Counted from the stretch's first letter, positions 17,507 to 26,138 are shown. The stretch is 64,000 nt of DNA from Galbibacter sp038433465 (GCF_038433465.1 NZ_JAESVF010000001.1:806001-870000), one strand, 5' to 3'. The notes: generated by a model not told the origin, from the sequence alone. Numbers and translations are program-made.

Positions 17507-18631
17507 ATGGCAAAAAAGAAGACTTACGGATTTAGAAAGTTTATTAACGATGTGCATCTTTGGCTTGGAATAGCAAGCGGAATTATTTTGTTTTTGGTGT
17601 GTTTTAGTGGAACATTTTTAGCTTTTGAACACGAAATAAAAGATTTGTTTGCTGAAAAAATGAAGGTAGTGCCAACTGGAGATTCAAAATCTATATCAGC
17701 GTTAACAGCGCTTATTCAGCAAAAAGTAGAAGGGGAGCTTACACGTGTTACGCTTCCGTCGAGTGCTGACGAGCCGTATGAATTCACCATAAAAACAAGT
17801 CCGAAAGACCGTAGAGGGACAGCATTTTACGTAAATCCTTATACTGCGGAAATTTTAAAAGCGCCAAAATCGAGTGCCGATGGATTTATGATGGCAATGT
17901 TTCGTATGCATCGTTGGATAATGCTCGATGTGCCTGTAGGAAGACCAATTGTTGGGGTGGCTACTATTATCTTTTTAATATTATCGATTACTGGAATAGT
18001 ACTTTGGTTTCCGAAGAAAATAAAATGGAAAACTATTAAACCAGGACTAAAGATTAAATGGAATGCAAATTGGAAGCGTATCAACCACGATTTGCACAAT
18101 ACCTTAGGTTTTTATGCTTGTATTTTTATTGTGATAATGGCTATTACAGGACTTTGTTGGTCGTTTGAAGGATACCGCGAAGGACTCGGAAATATTATGG
18201 GAGCTAAAGCTTTTGGGAATCGAGGAGGAGGACCAAAACTAGAAGTGAAAGTTCAAGATAAACCTGCCATTTCTTTAGAAAAGGCAATTGCAATTACGCA
18301 TAAAGAATTTGATTTTGAAGGGAAAACGCGTATTTCTTTTCCGAATGAAAGGGCACAAGTTTATAACATTAGTAAATACAACGAAGCATCTTTTTCTCCT
18401 GTTGCGCCAGATGCGTTAGCTATCGATATTTACGGAAATGTATTACACAAAGAATATTTTAATGACAAGCCTTTAAATGTTCGGATTATGAGTTTAATTC
18501 GTCCGATTCATACTGGAGAAATTTTTGGAACTTTTTCTCAAATTATTTACTTTTTAGCTTGTTTAATTGCCACTACCTTGCCTATAACTGGAACACTTAT
18601 TTGGATAAATAAAATGAAAAAGAAAAAGTAA
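17507..18631 (+). CDS. PepSY-associated membrane protein (PiuB-like)
   Basis: The 374-residue protein has a helix at about 17-36 (WLGIASGIILFLVCFSGTFLA), a periplasmic PepSY-type region, a second helix pair near 145-165 and 200-220, a second large loop and a last helix near the C-terminus. Conserved histidines in helix contexts (DVHLWLG, HDLHNTLGFY, RPIHTGE) fit heme b ligands of the PepSY/PiuB group, members of which act in ferric-siderophore reduction. No TonB-dependent receptor is adjacent, so the link to siderophores is only from the family. The gene ends before a clear terminator. Confidence 0.88.
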   Translation: MAKKKTYGFRKFINDVHLWLGIASGIILFLVCFSGTFLAFEHEIKDLFAEKMKVVPTGDSKSISALTALIQQKVEGELTRVTLPSSADEPYEFTIKTSPKDRRGTAFYVNPYTAEILKAPKSSADGFMMAMFRMHRWIMLDVPVGRPIVGVATIIFLILSITGIVLWFPKKIKWKTIKPGLKIKWNANWKRINHDLHNTLGFYACIFIVIMAITGLCWSFEGYREGLGNIMGAKAFGNRGGGPKLEVKVQDKPAISLEKAIAITHKEFDFEGKTRISFPNERAQVYNISKYNEASFSPVAPDALAIDIYGNVLHKEYFNDKPLNVRIMSLIRPIHTGEIFGTFSQIIYFLACLIATTLPITGTLIWINKMKKKK

Positions 18632-18676
18632 AGATGTTTTAAGGCGAGAGCCGATGTGTATTTAATTGAAAGTGTA

Positions 18677-18710
18677 AAAGCGCATACTGAAAAGTTTGCG
18701 CTTTTATATT
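18677..18710 (+). terminator. Intrinsic terminator after the PepSY gene
   Basis: AAAAGCGCA (18677-18685) pairs with TGCGCTTTT (18697-18705) around an 11-base loop and is followed by ATATTTTG. Confidence 0.7.
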
Positions 18711-18779
18711 TTGTTAGTAGCCTTCAACAAAGATACTGTAAACTCCTGTTTCGTTTTTATTTGAATTTATTCCAGTAGA

Positions 18780-19508
18780 TTACATCCCTCTTTCTTTTTG
18801 TATTTGCTCGTAGGCGCGCTGTACTTCTTTAAACTTTTCTTCGGCACCTTTTTTAATAGCTTCGTCGTTGGTACGCACTTTGTCTGGGTGGTATTTTTTT
18901 ACCATTTGTCGGTAAGCTGTTTTTACATCGGCGTCGCTTGCATCGGGGCGTACTTCTAAAATTTTGTATGCGTTGTCGGTCGACTCGATAAACATAGCCA
19001 TCACACTTTCAAAGTCGCGATAATGCACTTTTAAATACCCGGCTATTTCTCTAATTTTTAAAGTTTCAGCTTCCGTTACAGCACCATCTGCTTTTGCAAT
19101 TCCGAAGAGAAAATGTATTAACTGTACACGAGTTTCGTAACGTGTGCGTTGGTTGAGGTAAGCGCAAATACGTTCCGCAGAAATTTCTCGCTTTTTTACA
19201 ACTTCGTTAAAGGTTCTAAAAACAGCATTGGCCTTGTCTTTTCCGTAGGTAGAAACAAAATACGAGCGCACATATTGAAGTTCGTTTTGATTTACTTTTC
19301 CGTCGGCTTTAATTACGATGGAGCAGAGCGATAATAAATTCAGTTCAAAATCGGCCGGAGATACATCTTTGCGGTCGTTAAAAACAGTTTCTACATTAAT
19401 TCCGCCGTTTCTAAAACCATCAACAATGCTTCCTATAATAAACCCAATTATTGCACCTGGAAGTCTCAAGAAAAAGTATCCGCCAAAGGCGAAAATCCAT
19501 TTAAGCAT
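18780..19508 (-). CDS. djlA: DjlA-like TerB/J-domain co-chaperone
   Basis: The 242-residue protein has a short hydrophobic N-terminal segment (about 1-30, glycine-rich, DjlA-like membrane anchor), a TerB-like helical domain (about 50-170) with the repeated acidic motifs IKADGKVNQNE and AKADGAVTEAE, and a C-terminal J domain (about 178-242) with the HPD tripeptide in KKYHPDKVR. J domains stimulate DnaK ATPase. The order and size match DjlA of other bacteria. It is monocistronic with its own promoter at 19564-19571. Confidence 0.92.
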   Translation of the reverse strand: MLKWIFAFGGYFFLRLPGAIIGFIIGSIVDGFRNGGINVETVFNDRKDVSPADFELNLLSLCSIVIKADGKVNQNELQYVRSYFVSTYGKDKANAVFRTFNEVVKKREISAERICAYLNQRTRYETRVQLIHFLFGIAKADGAVTEAETLKIREIAGYLKVHYRDFESVMAMFIESTDNAYKILEVRPDASDADVKTAYRQMVKKYHPDKVRTNDEAIKKGAEEKFKEVQRAYEQIQKERGM

Positions 19509-19563
19509 ACCTTAATTTTTGTCTTAATAACATCTTTAAAGACCAAGGAATTTAAAGATTGTT

Positions 19564-19571
19564 CAAATATA
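19564..19571 (-). promoter_or_regulatory. -7 box for djlA
   Basis: The minus strand reads TATATTTG, an exact TAnnTTTG match, giving a leader of about 50 bases before the djlA start. Confidence 0.45.
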
Positions 19572-19658
19572 AGTTTAATTTGTTTTTATGTAAAATGATG
19601 AACGAGGTTTGTGGGCTTGCTTTTTAAAGAGATAGGATAGAAAGTGTTTGTTTTTCGT

Positions 19659-19666
19659 TATCTTTG
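19659..19666 (+). promoter_or_regulatory. -7 box for the bacilliredoxin gene
   Basis: TATCTTTG matches TAnnTTTG exactly, 46 bases before the ATG at 19713. No clear -33 element at normal spacing. Confidence 0.45.
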
Positions 19667-19712
19667 CGACATAGTTTAATAATTGAAATAAAAATTTAAA
19701 AATATAGCGATT

Positions 19713-20123
19713 ATGTATCCAGCAGAATTAGTAAAACCAATGAAAGAAGACCTAGTGGTTGCAGGGTTTAAAGAGTTGTTATCTACCGCAGAAGTTGATG
19801 CCGCTATGGCGCAAAAAGGTACTACACTTGTTGTAGTAAACTCGGTTTGTGGTTGTGCAGCTGCCAATGCAAGGCCAGGTGCAAAAATGAGTTTGAACAA
19901 CGCAAAAACGCCAGATAATTTATTTACAGTGTTTGCAGGTTTCGACAAAGATGCTACCGATAAAGCAAGAGAATATATGTTGCCTTTTCCTCCATCATCG
20001 CCTTGTATGGCTTTGTTTAAAGACGGAGAGCTTGTGCATATGTTAGAAAGACATCACATCGAAGGGCGTCCTGCAGAAATTATTGCAGATAACCTTATGG
20101 GTGCATACAATGAGTTTTGCTAA
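19713..20123 (+). CDS. BrxA/BrxB-family bacilliredoxin
   Basis: The 136-residue thioredoxin-fold protein has the CGC motif at residues 46-48 in VVNSVCGCAAANARPG, the hallmark of the YphP/YqiW (BrxA/BrxB) family, which removes bacillithiol from S-bacillithiolated proteins in Firmicutes. Bacillithiol is also made by some Bacteroidetes, so the same role is reasonable, but no bsh biosynthesis gene is in the window. It is monocistronic, ending before a clear hairpin terminator. Confidence 0.93.
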   Translation: MYPAELVKPMKEDLVVAGFKELLSTAEVDAAMAQKGTTLVVVNSVCGCAAANARPGAKMSLNNAKTPDNLFTVFAGFDKDATDKAREYMLPFPPSSPCMALFKDGELVHMLERHHIEGRPAEIIADNLMGAYNEFC

Positions 20124-20157
20124 GCAAATAACTTTATTGTAAAATATAATTTTAAAG

Positions 20158-20180
20158 ACCACGTTTAGGCGTGGTTTTTT
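20158..20180 (+). terminator. Intrinsic terminator after the bacilliredoxin gene
   Basis: ACCACG (20158-20163) and CGTGGT (20170-20175) form a hairpin with a 6-base loop and a run of Ts. The T-run leads straight into the next -7 box. Confidence 0.8.
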
Positions 20181-20188
20181 TATTTTTG
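20181..20188 (+). promoter_or_regulatory. -7 box for the phosphatase operon, fused to a terminator
   Basis: TATTTTTG at 20181-20188 follows the terminator T-tract without a gap, 23 bases before the TTG start at 20212. The expected -33 position falls inside the terminator hairpin, and I see no clean TTG there. Confidence 0.4.
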
Positions 20189-20211
20189 CTGAAGACATTA
20201 AAACCAAAATT

Positions 20212-20649
20212 TTGGAATCGAGAATTCTATTTATTTGCACCGGAAATTTTTACAGAAGCAGATTTGCCGAAATGCTTTTTAATTATTTAGCTGAAAAAGA
20301 AAAGTTGCCTGTAAAGGCTTTTTCTAAAGGACTTCGGCTTTCTAAAAAAAATAAAGGTCCGCTTTCGAGTTATGCGGAAAATTATTTAGCTGAAAATTAT
20401 AATGAACTCGAAATTTCAACCCGAATGCCCATTCCTGTAACTAGGCAAGATTTTGAATATTACGACCAAATTATTGCTTTAGACGAAACAGAACATAGAG
20501 CACTCATGAAGCAATTTTTCCCAACGGAAGAAAATCAAATTACGTATTGGAATTTTGCCGACGATTATATCGAAGCGCCAGCAATGGTACTGCCAAAACT
20601 TGAAGAAAAAGTAAAAGCATTTGTAGCAGATTTAAAAACGAAGTATTAA
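20212..20649 (+). CDS. Low-molecular-weight protein-tyrosine-phosphatase-like protein, TTG start
   Basis: The 145-residue protein has the LMW-PTP P-loop CX5R near its N-terminus: FICTGNFYRSR, with Cys9 as nucleophile and Arg15. Such phosphatases act on phosphotyrosine or small phosphoesters. The start must be TTG: no ATG lies in frame before the P-loop strand, and the next methionine comes after the catalytic loop. The C-terminal part has DDYIEAP where the family usually has an Asp-Pro acid, so catalysis may differ slightly. It is the first gene of an operon with an acyltransferase and an HD protein. Confidence 0.85.
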   Translation: MESRILFICTGNFYRSRFAEMLFNYLAEKEKLPVKAFSKGLRLSKKNKGPLSSYAENYLAENYNELEISTRMPIPVTRQDFEYYDQIIALDETEHRALMKQFFPTEENQITYWNFADDYIEAPAMVLPKLEEKVKAFVADLKTKY

Positions 20650-20652
20650 AGC

Positions 20653-21384
20653 ATGAGAAAACTATTAGCTTACCCCTTAACCGTTATTTATTTTATTGTT
20701 TTCGGACTCTTACTCTTAATTTTTCATCCAATACAATGGGTGTGTTTTAATGTTTTTGGGTATCAGGCGCATAAAAAAAGTGTCGATACGCTTAACTTCT
20801 TCCTCACCTATACACTTTTGTTTTTAGGAGACCGCGTTAGTTTTAGAAATCCGCATAAAATTTCTACAGATAAACCGTGTATTATTGTGGCAAATCATCA
20901 AAGCATGTACGACATATCGCCAATAATTTGGCATATGCGTAAACACCATCCAAAATTTATCAGTAAAAAAGAATTAGGAAGAGGGATTCCGAGTATTTCG
21001 TACAATTTACGTCACGGAGGTTCTGCTTTAATCGACAGAAAAGACAGAGAGCAAGCGCTAAAAGCAATTATTAATTTGGCAAATTACGCTACTGAAAATA
21101 ACCGTTCGGTTGTTATTTTTCCTGAAGGGACTCGTAGCAGAGATGGAAAACCAAAACCTTTTCAAACAGGCGGACTAAAAATATTATTGAAAAAAATGCC
21201 TGAAGCGCAAGTGGTGCCAATATCCATAAACAATTCGTGGAAAACCTTGCGTTATGGTAAATTTCCAATGGGAATTGGTGCGCACATCTCTTTTGATGTA
21301 CACGAACCAATGGGCGCAAGAGATTTACCTGCCGACCAACTTATTGCAAAAATTGAAGAAACCATTTCTGGAGCGATACATTAA
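20653..21384 (+). CDS. plsC: 1-acyl-sn-glycerol-3-phosphate acyltransferase
   Basis: PlsC makes phosphatidic acid from lysophosphatidate at the inner membrane. The 243-residue protein has an N-terminal hydrophobic anchor (about 7-30) and the acyltransferase motifs NHQSMYD (HX4D, His82 and Asp87), the SKKELGRGIP segment, and FPEGTRSRDGK. It starts three bases after the phosphatase stop and is followed after four bases by the HD gene, so all three are one operon. Confidence 0.93.
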   Translation: MRKLLAYPLTVIYFIVFGLLLLIFHPIQWVCFNVFGYQAHKKSVDTLNFFLTYTLLFLGDRVSFRNPHKISTDKPCIIVANHQSMYDISPIIWHMRKHHPKFISKKELGRGIPSISYNLRHGGSALIDRKDREQALKAIINLANYATENNRSVVIFPEGTRSRDGKPKPFQTGGLKILLKKMPEAQVVPISINNSWKTLRYGKFPMGIGAHISFDVHEPMGARDLPADQLIAKIEETISGAIH

Positions 21385-21388
21385 TAAG

Positions 21389-22045
21389 ATGAATACAACC
21401 GATATAATCGAGCAAACCATTGCGTTTGTAAAAGAAACTTTGAAAGATGCCGAAGGCGGTCACGATTGGTTTCATATCCAACGCGTTTTTAAAAACTCAC
21501 TGTTAATTGCAAAAGATGAGCCTAAAGCAGACCCTTTGGTAGTTGGACTCGGTGCTTTGTTACACGATATAGCCGATGCTAAATTTAACGACGGAGACGA
21601 AACTGTGGGACCAACGTTGGCGCAACAGTTTTTGGAGTCTATAAATGTAGACACTACTGTGATTAATCATGTTGTTAAAATCATTGAAAACATCTCGTTT
21701 AAAGGTGGAAATTTCGAACAAAAGTTTAAATCTTTGGAATTGGATATTGTTCAAGATGCCGACCGTTTGGACGCCATTGGAGCTATCGGGATTGCGAGGT
21801 GTTTTAATTACGGCGGATTTAAAAAGCGAAAATTATACGACCCCGAAATTGCTCCCAATATGCAAATGACAAAAGAGCAATACAAAAATAGTACCGCTCC
21901 AACGATTAATCATTTTTACGAAAAATTGTTATTGCTGAAAGATAGAATGAATACCGAATCTGGTAAAAAGCTAGCTGAACAGAGGCATGCTTACATGGAA
22001 ACCTTTCTAACGCAATTTTACGATGAGATTAATGGAAGAAAGTAA
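21389..22045 (+). CDS. HD-domain phosphohydrolase
   Basis: The 218-residue protein has the HD-domain metal motifs: GGHDWFHIQRV (His25, Asp26 and His29), LLHDIADAK (His59, Asp60) and DADRLDAIG. It resembles YedJ-type HD hydrolases, whose in vivo substrates are poorly known. The frame is open further upstream to 21254, but that part lies inside plsC in another frame; the ATG four bases after plsC and the conserved N-terminus favour the start given here. Its stop is two bases from the convergent crotonase gene. Confidence 0.9.
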   Translation: MNTTDIIEQTIAFVKETLKDAEGGHDWFHIQRVFKNSLLIAKDEPKADPLVVGLGALLHDIADAKFNDGDETVGPTLAQQFLESINVDTTVINHVVKIIENISFKGGNFEQKFKSLELDIVQDADRLDAIGAIGIARCFNYGGFKKRKLYDPEIAPNMQMTKEQYKNSTAPTINHFYEKLLLLKDRMNTESGKKLAEQRHAYMETFLTQFYDEINGRK

Positions 22046-22047
22046 TT

Positions 22048-22824
22048 TTACTTCCCTGGAAAATTAGCTTTTCGTTTTTCAAGGAAAGCTGTAGTTCCTT
22101 CTTTAAAATCTTCGGTGCCAAAACACTCGCCAAAAGCTTCAATTTCTTTTTTGTAGCCATTATCACTAAACCCTGCATTGATTGCATTGATGGCCGAAGC
22201 AATTGCCGTTGGAGAATTATTGATGATTTTCTTAGCAATTTTCATGCAAAACGGAATTAATTGCTCTTGAGCTACCATGTGGTTTATAAGTCCCGACATT
22301 AATGCTTGTTCAGTACCAATCATCCCGCCCGTTAAAATCATTTCCATAGCCCGACCTTTACCCACCAATTGCGGTAAACGTTGCGTGCCACCATAACCAG
22401 GAATTACACCCAAAGAAGTTTCTGGAAGTCCCATACGTGCATGGTCGCTTGCAATTCTAAAATGGCAAGCCATCGCCAGTTCGAGTCCGCCACCAAGTGC
22501 AAAACCATTAATGGCAGCAATCACAGGGGTTTGCATTCTTTCCACTTGATTGAAAAGTAGTTCTTGTCCTTTGGCAGCCAATTGAGAGCCTTCATAAACT
22601 GAAAAATCGGCAAATTCGGCAATGTCTGCACCGGCGACAAATGCCTTTTCTCCAGCTCCTGTAACTATAACTACACGAACATTTTCATCTTCATCTAAGG
22701 CATTAAAAGCGTGGTGAAGTTCTTCAATGGTAGCTTTATTGAGTGCGTTTAATTTTTTAGGACGATTGATGGTTACAATTCCAATATGTTCTTCCGTAGT
22801 AATTAAAATATTTTCAAAATTCAT
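22048..22824 (-). CDS. Enoyl-CoA hydratase/isomerase (crotonase family)
   Basis: The 258-residue protein is a typical crotonase: IGIVTINRPKKLNAL, the oxyanion-hole segment GAGEKAFVAGADIAEF, and the active-site region INGFALGGGLELAMACHFRIAS with PETSLGVIPGYGGTQRLPQLVG, where the glutamate of PETSLG matches one catalytic Glu of enoyl-CoA hydratases. It probably acts in beta-oxidation or butanoyl-CoA metabolism. It is 13 bases downstream of the sensor kinase gene, an odd pairing. Confidence 0.92.
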   Translation of the reverse strand: MNFENILITTEEHIGIVTINRPKKLNALNKATIEELHHAFNALDEDENVRVVIVTGAGEKAFVAGADIAEFADFSVYEGSQLAAKGQELLFNQVERMQTPVIAAINGFALGGGLELAMACHFRIASDHARMGLPETSLGVIPGYGGTQRLPQLVGKGRAMEMILTGGMIGTEQALMSGLINHMVAQEQLIPFCMKIAKKIINNSPTAIASAINAINAGFSDNGYKKEIEAFGECFGTEDFKEGTTAFLEKRKANFPGK

Positions 22825-22837
22825 GGTTGTATCTTTT

Positions 22838-24307
22838 TTATTCTGATGGTGCCTTAAATTTAGGAAAAGAAACTGTGAAAACCGTACCTTTTCCTAAAAC
22901 TGATGACAAACAGATGTGTCCGTTATACGTTTCTACTATATTTTTTACCATTCCTAAACCTAATCCCATGCCGCTAGATTTGGTGGTAAACTTTGGTTCG
23001 AATATTTTTTCCTGATTTTCTTCTGCAATTCCAATCCCGTTATCGGCTACAGAAATTTTTACATTTTCTTTTTCTGAATACACATTGACCACAATTTTTG
23101 GTTCTCTATCTTCTGGGATGGCTTGTGTGGCATTTTTCACTAAATTGGTAATAACTCTAATGAGTTGTGTGCGGTCGAGTTTAGCAATAATCTCTTTTTC
23201 ATCAGCAATAAATCGAATGTAATCTTCATTAAAAATTTCAACAGACAAACGCACCACTTCAATCACATTTAGGGTTTCGTTTTGTTGTGCAGGCATGTTT
23301 GCAAAACTTCCAAAGGCTGAAGCAATATTGCTCATGGTGTCGATTTGTTGAATAAGCGTTTTAGAAAATTCTTCAAGTTTGCTTTTGGCATTTTCATCGG
23401 ATGGGTCGAACTTTCTCTCAAAACTTTGTACGCTTAAACGCATTGGGGTAAGCGGATTTTTAATTTCGTGTGCTACTTGTTTTGCCATTTCGCGCCAAGC
23501 TTGTTCGCGCTCGCTTTTTGCGAGTAAAAGCGCACTGTTTTCTAGTTCGTCTATCATACCGTTGTAGGCATCGACTAAGGCGCCGATTTCTTCACTGGGG
23601 TCGTCTAAAAATATTTTTTGATTTTGCTTACTAAGTCGGGTTTGATAAAGTTTTTCACTGATGGCTTTTAACGAACGCGTGATGTATTTTGAAATGATGT
23701 AGGCGAGCATTACCGCAAGCACTAGAAGCAAAACGTACACCGCTGCCAAGCGTAAAAGAAACTCTTTAAGCTCGTTGTTATTAAAAGTATCGTCTTCGTA
23801 ATACGGAATTTTTAAAATTCCGATAGGTTTAAATTTTAAGTCTAAAATATAACTGTAAGACGATTGAAAACGGTCGCCAGCAGCTTTTGTTTTTTCAACA
23901 TACCGCTTGGTAGCACTGGATGCTAGTCCGTTTATAATGGTGTCGTTAAGAATGTAATCGTCGGTTGGATTTTCAATTCTCGGTTTTGAGCTAATAATTA
24001 AATTTCCGTTGAGGTCGTACACATTAAAGTTGATGTCGAGCACATCGGAAGCCTCGTAAATAGCTTGTTTGTATTCGAGAATGTAGCGTAGATTTTCGGT
24101 TTTAACCTCCCAAGTAGTATTTTTTAAAATGTAATCTATCTGCGCATTTAGTTGGTCTTCTTTGCGCTGCAAATACTCTTTATGATAATCTTCGGCTTGC
24201 TCTTTATATTGATAGATGGTTACACCTGCAATAAGTACAGAAGCTAAAATCACTATAAAAATCATAGTGATAAAAATGCGAGTACGAAGCGATAATTTAT
24301 TGTACAC
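22838..24307 (-). CDS. Membrane sensor histidine kinase (NtrY-like), no adjacent regulator
   Basis: The 489-residue protein has a helix at about 9-31, a periplasmic sensor region (about 32-183), a second helix (about 184-206), HAMP (about 207-262), a HisKA dimerisation domain with the phosphoacceptor His280 in AHEIKNPLTPMRLS, and a HATPase domain with NLVKNATQAIPE (N box), ADNGIGIAEE (G1) and GMGLGLGMVKN (G2). The PLTPM stretch after the His is typical of NtrY-like kinases. No response regulator is encoded nearby. It is transcribed with the crotonase gene. Confidence 0.92.
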   Translation of the reverse strand: MYNKLSLRTRIFITMIFIVILASVLIAGVTIYQYKEQAEDYHKEYLQRKEDQLNAQIDYILKNTTWEVKTENLRYILEYKQAIYEASDVLDINFNVYDLNGNLIISSKPRIENPTDDYILNDTIINGLASSATKRYVEKTKAAGDRFQSSYSYILDLKFKPIGILKIPYYEDDTFNNNELKEFLLRLAAVYVLLLVLAVMLAYIISKYITRSLKAISEKLYQTRLSKQNQKIFLDDPSEEIGALVDAYNGMIDELENSALLLAKSEREQAWREMAKQVAHEIKNPLTPMRLSVQSFERKFDPSDENAKSKLEEFSKTLIQQIDTMSNIASAFGSFANMPAQQNETLNVIEVVRLSVEIFNEDYIRFIADEKEIIAKLDRTQLIRVITNLVKNATQAIPEDREPKIVVNVYSEKENVKISVADNGIGIAEENQEKIFEPKFTTKSSGMGLGLGMVKNIVETYNGHICLSSVLGKGTVFTVSFPKFKAPSE

Positions 24308-24531
24308 AGATGTTTGTTTTCCGTTGACGTAGCTGCTTAAAAAGCTTTCTTTCCGTTATGCTGAATTGTATTCAGTTTTTTGAAAGTTAGTTTTAAAGTC
24401 TAGCTCTTTTGATTTTCAAATTTAAAGATAACAATAATTACGCCAAGAAATATAGTTGTGTTTTCTGAATAAACAGATTTTGTATGTTCAGTATTAATAG
24501 AAAAATAAAAGGTTGAATGCTGATTTCCTAA

Positions 24532-24609
24532 CTGATGCTTTTTAAATCAGTCTTGACTTTCCTGCCTTCCGCAGGCAGGTTTGTTTCGTTTTTGTGTCAA
24601 GACAAAAAT
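24532..24609 (-). repeat. Dispersed intergenic repeat, copy 1, with 19-bp hairpin insert
   Basis: Read on the minus strand this matches 39847-39906 almost base for base, from CATTTTTGTCTTGACACAAA to GACTGATTTAAAAAGCATCAG. The only large difference is an extra CCTGCCTGCGGAAGGCAGG (24561-24579 on the plus strand), a palindromic hairpin absent from the other copy. It begins 13 bases after the stop of the FAD protein gene, so it lies in that gene's 3' region. The rest of the 24308-24621 gap shows nothing clear. Confidence 0.8.
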
Positions 24610-24621
24610 GAAAATAAAAAA

Positions 24622-25230
24622 TTAAACTATCTTATCGTGTACTTTGGTGTGATTTCCGTTGTTCCATTCTGTTAAAATATCGGTAGCAACTTGAGCCCCA
24701 CTACCAGCAGCAATTGCAAATTGACTACGGCCTCCTGCAAGTGTACCAGCAACGTAAAGTCCGCTTTTTACTACGTAATTGGTATTTTGTAGTTGTACTC
24801 TATTTTTGTTTGCCGGACTCATGGCATGCGGTTCTAAAAATTGTTTGAGTCCGTTAATTTCAAACATATCGGTGTAGCCAAGTGCTACCACCACCGCGTA
24901 AGAATCGTAAACAGATTTGTTGGTGGTAATGGTGTAAAGGTCGTCTTCCACATCGATGGCCAATACTTTTTCGTTTTCAATTTGGTGAACGTGTGGATAT
25001 AGTTTTTCTAGTTGCTCTTTTCCTTCTTTTAAAATTGTAGAACCTTTGGTGCCAGGGGCAACTCCCAAAACATTGTTGAGTAAAGCCGATTGTAGATGCG
25101 ATGCTTTTTGGTGCATTACAATACCAATGTTTTTTTTCTGAGCATAGGCAGCGTTTTTAGCAGATCCTAAAACAAGCGCACATTGCAATCCAGCAGGGCC
25201 GGCTCCTATAATAAAAGCATGGTAAATCAT
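24622..25230 (-). CDS. Short FAD/NAD(P)-binding oxidoreductase-like protein
   Basis: The 202-residue protein begins with a Rossmann FAD motif (IIGAGPAGLQCAL, about 7-19) and ends with the second FAD-binding motif GLYVAGTLAGGRSQFAIAAGSGAQVA, as in thioredoxin reductases. It is about 100 residues shorter than that family; the NADPH domain and the redox CxxC are absent. It could be a flavoprotein with another partner, or a non-enzymatic FAD-fold protein. Its start overlaps the stop of the 66-residue membrane gene (TAATG), so the two and probably marC form an operon. Confidence 0.8.
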   Translation of the reverse strand: MIYHAFIIGAGPAGLQCALVLGSAKNAAYAQKKNIGIVMHQKASHLQSALLNNVLGVAPGTKGSTILKEGKEQLEKLYPHVHQIENEKVLAIDVEDDLYTITTNKSVYDSYAVVVALGYTDMFEINGLKQFLEPHAMSPANKNRVQLQNTNYVVKSGLYVAGTLAGGRSQFAIAAGSGAQVATDILTEWNNGNHTKVHDKIV

Positions 25231-25430
25231 TATTTCCCTTTAACTTTTTGTTCGATTTTTTTAGACTGATAAAAGATAGCAAGGATTAAAATAGCGCAAA
25301 AAGCGGCAACAATTCCGATAACTGCTATCATGCTTTCTCCTTCAAAAGGATTGTTGAGGTCGAGCATTGTTACATTTACACCAATCATGGCAACTGCAAC
25401 AAGCATGAGTATAATGATGAAAACTTTCAT
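25230..25430 (-). CDS. Small two-helix membrane protein, unknown
   Basis: The 66-residue protein has two hydrophobic helices (about 2-22 and 34-54) joined by a short acidic loop and ends with a basic tail (KKIEQKVKGK). I do not recognise a family. Its position between marC (21 bases) and the FAD protein, overlapping the latter by a TAATG junction, supports it as a real gene. Confidence 0.65.
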   Translation of the reverse strand: MKVFIIILMLVAVAMIGVNVTMLDLNNPFEGESMIAVIGIVAAFCAILILAIFYQSKKIEQKVKGK

Positions 25431-25451
25431 ATAGCTAATAAAGATTTAGAA

Positions 25452-26024
25452 TTAAAACAATCCGGTTACGTTACTCGCAAATAATTTAACCGATATGGCT
25501 AACAAAATTACACCAAAAACTTTACGAATCACAGCTAAACCCGATTTACCTAATACCTTTCCGATTCTGCTAGACGATTTTAATACTGCATAAACAATAA
25601 TAATGTTTACAAGAATAGCAATAATGATGTTTTCTACATGGTATTCTGCACGTAGCGATAATAAAGTGGTCATGGTACCGGCACCAGCAATTAAAGGAAA
25701 TGCTAGCGGAACAATAGATGCAGTTTCGGGAGCGTCATCTTTATAAAGAGTTATTCCTAAAATCATTTCTATAGCCAAGAAAAATAAAATAAACGATCCG
25801 GCTACGGCAAACGAGTTTACATCGATACCAATAAGTTTTAGGATTTCTTCTCCAATAAACAAAAACGCAACCATAATTACGGCAGCAACAATCGATGCTT
25901 TTTCAGACTGAATATGTCCAACTTTATTTCTTAGGTCAACTATAATTGGCACATTTCCAACAATATCGATAACCGCAAAAAGAATCATCCCTGCGGTAAC
26001 TATTTCTTTAAAATCAAAATTCAT
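25452..26024 (-). CDS. MarC/UPF0056-family membrane protein
   Basis: The 190-residue protein has six predicted helices with MarC-family features: an N-terminal helix with AGMILFAVIDIVGNVPI, the LKLIGIDVNSFAVAGSFILF stretch, and PLAFPLIAGAGTMTTLLSL, the signature of the family. The function of MarC is not established; the name reflects an old and discounted link to multiple antibiotic resistance. A TAGCTTTG promoter box lies 25 bases upstream. Confidence 0.92.
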   Translation of the reverse strand: MNFDFKEIVTAGMILFAVIDIVGNVPIIVDLRNKVGHIQSEKASIVAAVIMVAFLFIGEEILKLIGIDVNSFAVAGSFILFFLAIEMILGITLYKDDAPETASIVPLAFPLIAGAGTMTTLLSLRAEYHVENIIIAILVNIIIVYAVLKSSSRIGKVLGKSGLAVIRKVFGVILLAISVKLFASNVTGLF

Positions 26025-26049
26025 GTTTTCTCGATTTTTAAAATCGGTG

Positions 26050-26057
26050 CAAAGCTA
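26050..26057 (-). promoter_or_regulatory. -7 box for marC
   Basis: The minus strand reads TAGCTTTG, an exact TAnnTTTG match, 25 bases before the marC start. Confidence 0.4.
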
Positions 26058-26138
26058 TAAATATCTAACGGATAAAACATAGCTAAACAGCATAAAAAAT
26101 AGCGAATTTTTTTACAGTTTAGTCGTTTTTAAAAGTAG

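Noticed and set aside
18728..18735. TATCTTTG box on the minus strand before the PepSY terminator
   Set aside because: It points into the 3' end of the PepSY gene with no minus-strand gene to serve.
21254..21388. N-terminal extension of the HD protein
   Set aside because: It lies within plsC in another frame; the ATG four bases after plsC fits the HD family start.
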